From positions 1 through 19,247 of the forward strand of contig CAYLNH010000125.1 in the NCBI GenBank assembly GCA_964384625.1: a stretch of DNA of 19,247 bases. Reading direction: 5' to 3'. The translations under genes were made by a program, and so were the position numbers. Below the pieces are notes generated by a model that was given only the letters and a program-made list of their open reading frames with translations, was not told the DNA's origin and made no database searches. The DNA comes from CAYLNH01 sp964384625. GTDB taxonomy: Bacteria; Verrucomicrobiota; Lentisphaeria; JABSQK01. Shown in pieces: positions 14,500 through 19,247 of this stretch (its first letter is position 1; the number at the start of each line of letters is the position of its first letter).

Positions 14500-16011
14500 G
14501 TGATCGATGCCTTGGTTTTCGGCGTGCTTTTGCTACTGTATTGCTCGGCGGTCAACCAAGGAGTGCTGGTGCAGACAGACAGCGAGACAGGGGCATGGCT
14601 TGGGCAATCCCGGCGTTTCCTGCTTTGGTTGGGGGGCGGTATTGCCGTGGTCCTCACGGCGAATCTCCTGTACTTTCTGTGGGGCCATGAGTATCTCGAG
14701 ACGCATCAGGGGGCCGGCGAGGCGGTCGGCCGCGTGCTGGGCGAGCCCGTCAACAATGCGGCCGGGTTGATCGTAACGGTTGACACCTTTGTGACGTTTG
14801 CTTCGGTGGCGTTTCTCCTTCTCATGTTGCTTGTCGGGATCCTCATCTGGCGGCCCGCGCCGCCGCCGCGAGTGCTGGTGCGGCGAGCATGTCTGGTGAT
14901 TGCCACCGGCTTTTTCTATGCGGCGGTTTGTCAGATCGTGGTCTTTGCCTCGCTACGGCGGCCGGGGTTCCACAACTGGTCGTCGGCCGGGTGGGACAGG
15001 ATCATGGAATTCAGCGGGTTCGAACGACAAGCTTCCCGGGTATTCATGCCGCTGTTGATCAGGGGTACGGCGGCTGTTCTGCCGGCGCACAAACGGGCGG
15101 AGCTGAGCCGGAAGGTGAAGGAGAGTTCTGTCTTCATGAGCCTCAGTCGGGCCTCCGGCGGGAAGGCAGGTTATGAACTGGAGCTGGCCATTGCGTTCTT
15201 CTATCAGGTGTTGTTCCTCGTGTTGGCGCTGATCTTCCTGGGCAATCTGGCCTCTCAGGCCTACACCGGGCTGTCTTTTCTGCATACGCGAATGCTGATC
15301 CCGTTGTTGTTTGCCCTGTGCCTGCCGCTGTTCTTCAAGAATACGACGTATGTCTACGACATGTCGAATATCTGCATGATCACCCTCGGGTTCTGGTTGT
15401 TGCTGCGCGGCAACCCGATTGTTTTCTGCGCTGTCTTTGCGACAGCGCTGCTGAACAAGGAGAGTTTCATTCTCACGAGTTTCGTCTTTCTGGTGCTGTA
15501 CTGGAAGCGTCTCCCTCTGGTGGGCTATGTGGTCTGTCTGGGGTTTCAGGGCAGCTACTTCATCATTCTCAAATTGCTGCTGAAACTCCGGTTCGGCGAC
15601 AATCCGGGGGATGCAATGATCTACAGCTACGCCGGCAGTAATCGGTTTGTGCGGGAGGGCAACATCTGGACTTTCTTCACGGAAACCGGGTATACGGCCT
15701 ATTTCTTCCACTACATCTTTCTGCTGGCCATTCCGGTTCTGGCGCTGTTGTATTGGCGGGAGAAGCACCGGGAGTTGCGCGTTGCATTGCTGACGGCCGC
15801 AGCTGTTTTGATCCCGGTGAATTACCTTCTGACGGTAGTCTGGGAATGGCGCGGCTACTATGAGTTGTACCCTCTGGCGTTCCTGTTGGCGTACGAAACG
15901 CTTGTCCGCCTGCAGGGCGAGCCGGGGCAACGGCCGTTCCCGCTGCAACCGCGAAGCGACAGCTTCGGTGCGTGGGTTGAGGTCCGGCTGCGTCGCTCGT
16001 CAGAAGCGTAA
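14500..16011 (+). CDS. Polytopic membrane protein, GT-C glycosyltransferase-like
   Basis: 503 aa, almost entirely hydrophobic, with roughly nine to eleven membrane helices (first at about 3-18, next about 40-60, 95-115, 130-150; the last group ends near 468). The stretch FFKNTTYVYDMSNICMITLG followed by a helix and LLNKESFIL resembles the bacterial GT-C-like pattern 'YDxxxxxxxxLxL... nRET', where a membrane enzyme transfers sugars from a lipid carrier. An acidic residue in the first outer loop (YLETHQ, about 66-71) could serve as the catalytic acid. This reading is by resemblance only. The C-terminal ~35 residues are soluble. The start is GTG at 14500 (in-frame TAA at 14491), with AAGGGA only 2 nt upstream, so initiation may be weak. 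Its 3' end lies 6 bp from the end of the facing TPR gene. Confidence 0.75.
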   Translation: MIDALVFGVLLLLYCSAVNQGVLVQTDSETGAWLGQSRRFLLWLGGGIAVVLTANLLYFLWGHEYLETHQGAGEAVGRVLGEPVNNAAGLIVTVDTFVTFASVAFLLLMLLVGILIWRPAPPPRVLVRRACLVIATGFFYAAVCQIVVFASLRRPGFHNWSSAGWDRIMEFSGFERQASRVFMPLLIRGTAAVLPAHKRAELSRKVKESSVFMSLSRASGGKAGYELELAIAFFYQVLFLVLALIFLGNLASQAYTGLSFLHTRMLIPLLFALCLPLFFKNTTYVYDMSNICMITLGFWLLLRGNPIVFCAVFATALLNKESFILTSFVFLVLYWKRLPLVGYVVCLGFQGSYFIILKLLLKLRFGDNPGDAMIYSYAGSNRFVREGNIWTFFTETGYTAYFFHYIFLLAIPVLALLYWREKHRELRVALLTAAAVLIPVNYLLTVVWEWRGYYELYPLAFLLAYETLVRLQGEPGQRPFPLQPRSDSFGAWVEVRLRRSSEA

Positions 16012-16017
16012 AACAGG

Positions 16018-18960
16018 CTACGGCCGGGTCCCGGGGCGGAAGGGGAACGGCAGGTGTTCGTTTTCGGCCTGCACGGCGATCGCCTGCGCTGCCTGCAGCT
16101 TGCCGTCCATGACGGCCGTCAGGTAGTTGTACATCAGAACGCCGGGAGAATTGGGCGCCAAGGTCACGGAGGTCTGCCGGTATTCCCCCATGAATGTTGG
16201 TTGTGCGCAACGGGCCTGCGCCGCCTTTGCCAGTTCCGGCCGGCAGTTGCGGAATACGGCCCAATCCCAGACCGACCTGTCTCGCGGGAAGAGTTTCAGG
16301 ATTTCTTCTTCCAGGCGCAGGTACTCCTTGACGTCGCGATCCGCCAGGAGGTCCCTGGACCACTTCGAGCAGGCGAGCAGGTACGCCATGAGCACTTCCG
16401 CATCCAGGCCGTTGCGGCACAAGCGACAGCACTCCGCCAGTTCCTTGTCGTCGGCGGCCAGCCGTGCAATGGCCCGGGCGCAAAGGGCCTCCTGCAGCAC
16501 ACTCCGGGTTCGGCTGGAGGGCGCGGCGGCGTATGCGGACCGCGCGAGTTTGACGTTGCGGTCCGGCGCGACGGCGGCGCCCAACTGCGCGCGGGCGAGT
16601 GCATTGGTGACCACGTCCACCGCGCAGATCGCGTGGAACAGTTTGTTCCGGCTTGCCGGGTTGGCCGTCAGCCTGGCATCCAGGCGTTCGGCGTATGCGG
16701 CGAGATTTTCCAGACGTTCCTTATCGTTCGCCCCGCTGTACGCGTTTCGCGTTTGCTGTTTGACTGCGGACAGATCGAGTTTTGCCTGTTGCAGCTGGGT
16801 TTGCAGCTTTTTGAGGGCTGCGGCATCGCGGGTGATTTCCAGGAATTGCAGTGCCAGGCCGTAGGCGGCATGACTCTTGGGCGCGAGCACGAGCAGTTTC
16901 TGATTTGCCTCGATGGCCTTTTGGAACGACGGATGTTCCCGCAGTCCGGCCATCAATGCTTCACGGCCCGGCTGATCCCGATAGAGAAAGCGCATCAACT
17001 CGAACGTCGCACTTTGCCGCAGGGGCCGCAGGTCGACCTGTTCGGCGACAGTCAGGACCACGGCCTCGCGGAACAGCATCGAGGCGTAATTCATCAAGAG
17101 GATGGTATCACTCGGCGCCAGACGATAGGCTTTGTGCTGCAGTTCCACGCCTTTGCTGAACCAGGCCGGATCACCGGTGGCCGTGTAGAGACTGAGGCAG
17201 CACAGCGCCGTATTGTTGTAATTGCTGACGCCGGGGGGCTGCTGTTCATAACCGCTGACGGCTTCTTTCAGATAGCGCTCGGCGGCTTCCAGCCGGCCTT
17301 CACCCAAGGCCTTGGTCCCTCTTGAGCTGTTCAGTCGAATCTTGACCCAGACACCGTCCGATGCGGCCTTCTGCAGCCAGACAATTTCTTCATCGGCGTT
17401 TTCGGCGAGCAGATAGAGCAAGGTTGCGGCGGTTTCTTTTTCGGCGGGCGTATTGGTTTTGTTGAAGGCTTCGAGTGCGAGCTTCCGGGCGGGGGCAACC
17501 AGACCGAGGCCGCGATAGCGTGAAGCGACGGCGATCAACGCCTCGAAACTCCGCTTCTTGCCGGCAAGGAGGTCCTCGAACAGCTTCTTTCCCTCTTCCT
17601 CTTTTCCGAGCCAGTAGTAGACTTCCCCTAATGACATTTTGTATTCGTCGCTGCCGGCGGCGACCGAACCGATCGAGAGAAAGGTTCTTTCGGCTTCCTG
17701 CAGTTCTTTGACGCGGGCCTCGCCTTTCATGTTCTGGGCCCGGTTCAATTGCAGGATCCCGAGGTCAAGCGCGACCGGCACCACGCGGGCGGCTTCCGAC
17801 ATGCACTCGAGTGCCTTGAGAATGCCTGGATTCCCTTTGATCCGTTCGGTGATGTAGATGTCGACCTGGCGTTGCTGTTCTTCTTTGGCGAGGCGTTCGA
17901 GACGTTTGTATTCTTTCGAGTGGGGGTTGGCATTCAACTGGCGCAGGATAGCGCGGGAGGCGCTCCTGTAGGCGTCTTCATAGCCTTTTTCGGCGGCGCG
18001 CAGTTCGTCGATTCGTCCTTTGACATACGCCAGCAACAGCGGGTAGGCAGCCGCGTGCTTGCCTTTTGCCAGGAAGGCTTCACCGAGAATCCTGGCGGAC
18101 TCGGTGTCGCCCAGCCGATCGCGATGGATCAGCAGCAGTGCTTCGCATTTGTCCATCTCCCTGGCGTCGCGATAGCGCCGGGCCAGTTCATCGACGTAGC
18201 GGATTTCGGCATCCGGCTTCCGGCACAAAGCGACAAGAAGCTGATCGCGGACGTCGGCAACCGCTTTGGCATCGAACTTCGGGATTTGCACAGCCAGTTC
18301 GTAGAGGCGCATTCCGACGGCGGGGTCGGCGTCGGCTCGGGCACGTTGGATCAGTTCCCGGCCCAACCCGGGATAGAGAACCTTCTCTCCGGTGCGCTTC
18401 TCAGCCTTGACCAGTACTGCCAGTACCGCGACGTCGTCCGGTTGGGCGGGGCCGGCTTTGACGGCTTCGTGGTATTCCTGCAGTTTGCCCCGGGCTTCCG
18501 CCTTGTGGGTGGGGTTGTGGAGCATCGAAAAGTAAATCCCGGCGGCGCCCGCCCGGTCGCCGTCCTCGTGCAGGGCTGCCGCTTTCGCCATGCGTTGGCG
18601 ATCCTGGTACGCCGGGCTCGACGTGTAGTTGTTCCAGAGTCCGACGCTGATGGCCGACAGCACACAGCCGAAGACAAGCTTGTTCCAGAACTTGGCCAAT
18701 TTCGACAACGGCACGCGTCCGAGGAAGTACCACGAGTTGTAGCCGGCGTCGGCGACGCGATAGGCGGATACGGCGAGCACCGGGAAGAAGACGACGCAGA
18801 AGCAGACGGTCTTGACATAGGTTCCGGTTTCCGCATCGCGGTCGCGGCCGCCGTAGAGTGAGAACCCGATGCCGTTCCAGGTGAACAGCGACGGCGGGCT
18901 GTTGATGGGTTTCATCTCGGGGAATTTCGCGTTCAGATCAATCGGTTCCGACTCAGACAT
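16018..18960 (-). CDS. Large TPR-repeat membrane protein with conserved N-terminal head
   Basis: 980 aa. The cytoplasmic head (WNGIGFSLYGGRDRDAETGT) leads into two membrane helices (about 49-66 and 92-109), with the linker NSWYFLGRVPLSKLAKFWN between them. This 'YG..D.d..tgtYvkt...yRVad...wyfLGrvpls' arrangement recurs in planctomycete and other PVC proteins. From about residue 120 to the end, the chain is helical repeats of TPR type, such as GEVYYWLGKEEEGKKLFEDL and LEAAERYLKEAVSGYEQQP. No enzyme motif is seen; a protein-protein scaffold at the inner membrane is likely. ATG at 18960 is chosen because GGGAGCAGGTGG lies just upstream; the longer start at 19035 adds 25 residues of low-complexity sequence. 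The stop (TAG) faces the membrane gene's TAA, 6 bp apart. Confidence 0.8.
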   Translation of the reverse strand: MSESEPIDLNAKFPEMKPINSPPSLFTWNGIGFSLYGGRDRDAETGTYVKTVCFCVVFFPVLAVSAYRVADAGYNSWYFLGRVPLSKLAKFWNKLVFGCVLSAISVGLWNNYTSSPAYQDRQRMAKAAALHEDGDRAGAAGIYFSMLHNPTHKAEARGKLQEYHEAVKAGPAQPDDVAVLAVLVKAEKRTGEKVLYPGLGRELIQRARADADPAVGMRLYELAVQIPKFDAKAVADVRDQLLVALCRKPDAEIRYVDELARRYRDAREMDKCEALLLIHRDRLGDTESARILGEAFLAKGKHAAAYPLLLAYVKGRIDELRAAEKGYEDAYRSASRAILRQLNANPHSKEYKRLERLAKEEQQRQVDIYITERIKGNPGILKALECMSEAARVVPVALDLGILQLNRAQNMKGEARVKELQEAERTFLSIGSVAAGSDEYKMSLGEVYYWLGKEEEGKKLFEDLLAGKKRSFEALIAVASRYRGLGLVAPARKLALEAFNKTNTPAEKETAATLLYLLAENADEEIVWLQKAASDGVWVKIRLNSSRGTKALGEGRLEAAERYLKEAVSGYEQQPPGVSNYNNTALCCLSLYTATGDPAWFSKGVELQHKAYRLAPSDTILLMNYASMLFREAVVLTVAEQVDLRPLRQSATFELMRFLYRDQPGREALMAGLREHPSFQKAIEANQKLLVLAPKSHAAYGLALQFLEITRDAAALKKLQTQLQQAKLDLSAVKQQTRNAYSGANDKERLENLAAYAERLDARLTANPASRNKLFHAICAVDVVTNALARAQLGAAVAPDRNVKLARSAYAAAPSSRTRSVLQEALCARAIARLAADDKELAECCRLCRNGLDAEVLMAYLLACSKWSRDLLADRDVKEYLRLEEEILKLFPRDRSVWDWAVFRNCRPELAKAAQARCAQPTFMGEYRQTSVTLAPNSPGVLMYNYLTAVMDGKLQAAQAIAVQAENEHLPFPFRPGTRP

Positions 18961-19059
18961 ACCACCTGCTCCCTTCCTTGGCATTCCGGTGTGTTCCCAG
19001 CTCTGCAATCTGCCCGGTAAACGTCTGGAATGCAAAGGGAACCTGCGAAACCGGGTAAG

Positions 19060-19195
19060 CGCTCGTCTACTGCCCTTCTCTGCATCCCGCCTTCTGCATC
19101 CCGCAGCGCTTGACCTGCGGTACTTGAGGATCTGTCACCTACATAAAGTTCATGCCGCACCTCTCCCGTTCTCCTGCCGCTCTGGTGCACCAGAG
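19060..19195 (+). repeat. Second copy of the 11684 element family (right edge)
   Basis: GCTCGTCTACTGCCCTTC (19061-19078), CTGCATCC (twice, ~19080 and ~19094) and GAGGATCTGTCACCT (19126-19140) follow the same order and spacing as the left arm at 11684-11808 and the inverted right arm at 11811-11937. It ends in its own palindrome CTCTGGTGCACCAGAG (19180-19195), different in sequence from the 11787 core but in the same position. It lies upstream of the TPR gene. Confidence 0.75.
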
Positions 19196-19209
19196 TACCT
19201 GTTTACCGC

Positions 19210-19237
19210 GCCTCAAGCTGAGGCTGTCCAAGCTGGA
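19210..19237 (+). repeat. Paired mini-hairpins sharing the loop AAGCT
   Basis: GCCTCAAGCTGAGGC (19210-19224, six-base arms around AGC) is followed by TCCAAGCTGGA (19227-19237, four-base arms around AGC). Two stems of different sequence with the same tip echo the CACGC/AACGC pair at 5045-5131. Confidence 0.6.
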
Positions 19238-19247
19238 ATAATCTGCT

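Noticed and set aside
15677..16483. Minus-strand frame spanning the membrane/TPR junction
   Set aside because: It is a shadow of both genes, with arginine- and proline-rich composition and no ribosome site.
1..19247. tRNA, rRNA or riboswitch genes
   Set aside because: None recognised on either strand; structured stretches found are palindromic repeats.

Overview
The window is GC-rich bacterial DNA with nine protein-coding genes, one gene relic and an unusually dense set of short palindromic repeats. Gene content points to the PVC group (Planctomycetota-Verrucomicrobiota-Lentisphaerota), most likely a Lentisphaerota/Kiritimatiellota/Verrucomicrobiota-type genome. The clues are Bat proteins with fused subunits, a very large secreted FlgD-Ig/beta-propeller/CBM9-like protein, a TPR membrane protein with a conserved N-terminal head, and many hairpin repeats. 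This placement is inference; no rRNA or tRNA is present to confirm it.

Layout, left to right. (1) 1-5117: a two-gene minus-strand Bat (aerotolerance-type) module. A BatB-BatC fusion (2609-4576) is followed, with a 4-bp stop/start overlap, by a BatD-BatE fusion (276-2612). The module is bracketed by two inverted copies of a 107-bp repeat (1-107 and 5011-5117) that differ at one base. Upstream of batBC lie a second, unrelated palindromic element (4841-4948) and, before guaA, an eleven-unit heptamer array (5202-5278). (2) 5284-7071: guaA, a long-type GMP synthase, minus strand. (3) 7180-11490: a 1436-aa secreted multidomain beta-propeller protein, minus strand. (4) 11491-12319: an intergenic region occupied by a large inverted-repeat element centred on a 46-bp perfect palindrome, two further hairpins, and a promoter for the next genes. 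(5) 12320-14148, plus strand: a small zinc-ribbon protein, a secreted alpha/beta hydrolase, and a small PD-(D/E)XK nuclease whose reading frame contains a 108-bp palindromic element inserted in frame. (6) 14157-14490: an antisense relic of the C-terminal domain of a glycosidase-like gene. (7) 14500-16011: a polytopic GT-C-like membrane protein, plus strand, meeting end to end (6 bp apart) with (8) 16018-18960, a 980-aa TPR membrane protein on the minus strand. (9) The right edge (19060-19237) holds another copy of the element family seen at 11684-11937, plus small hairpins.

The genes do not form one pathway. The Bat pair is one functional unit (cell-envelope complex), guaA is housekeeping, and the rest are accessory. 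The most notable signal is the repeat ecology. At least three distinct palindromic families are present, one of them inserted in frame within a nuclease gene in the manner described for Rickettsia palindromic elements, and another bracketing the Bat module in inverted orientation.
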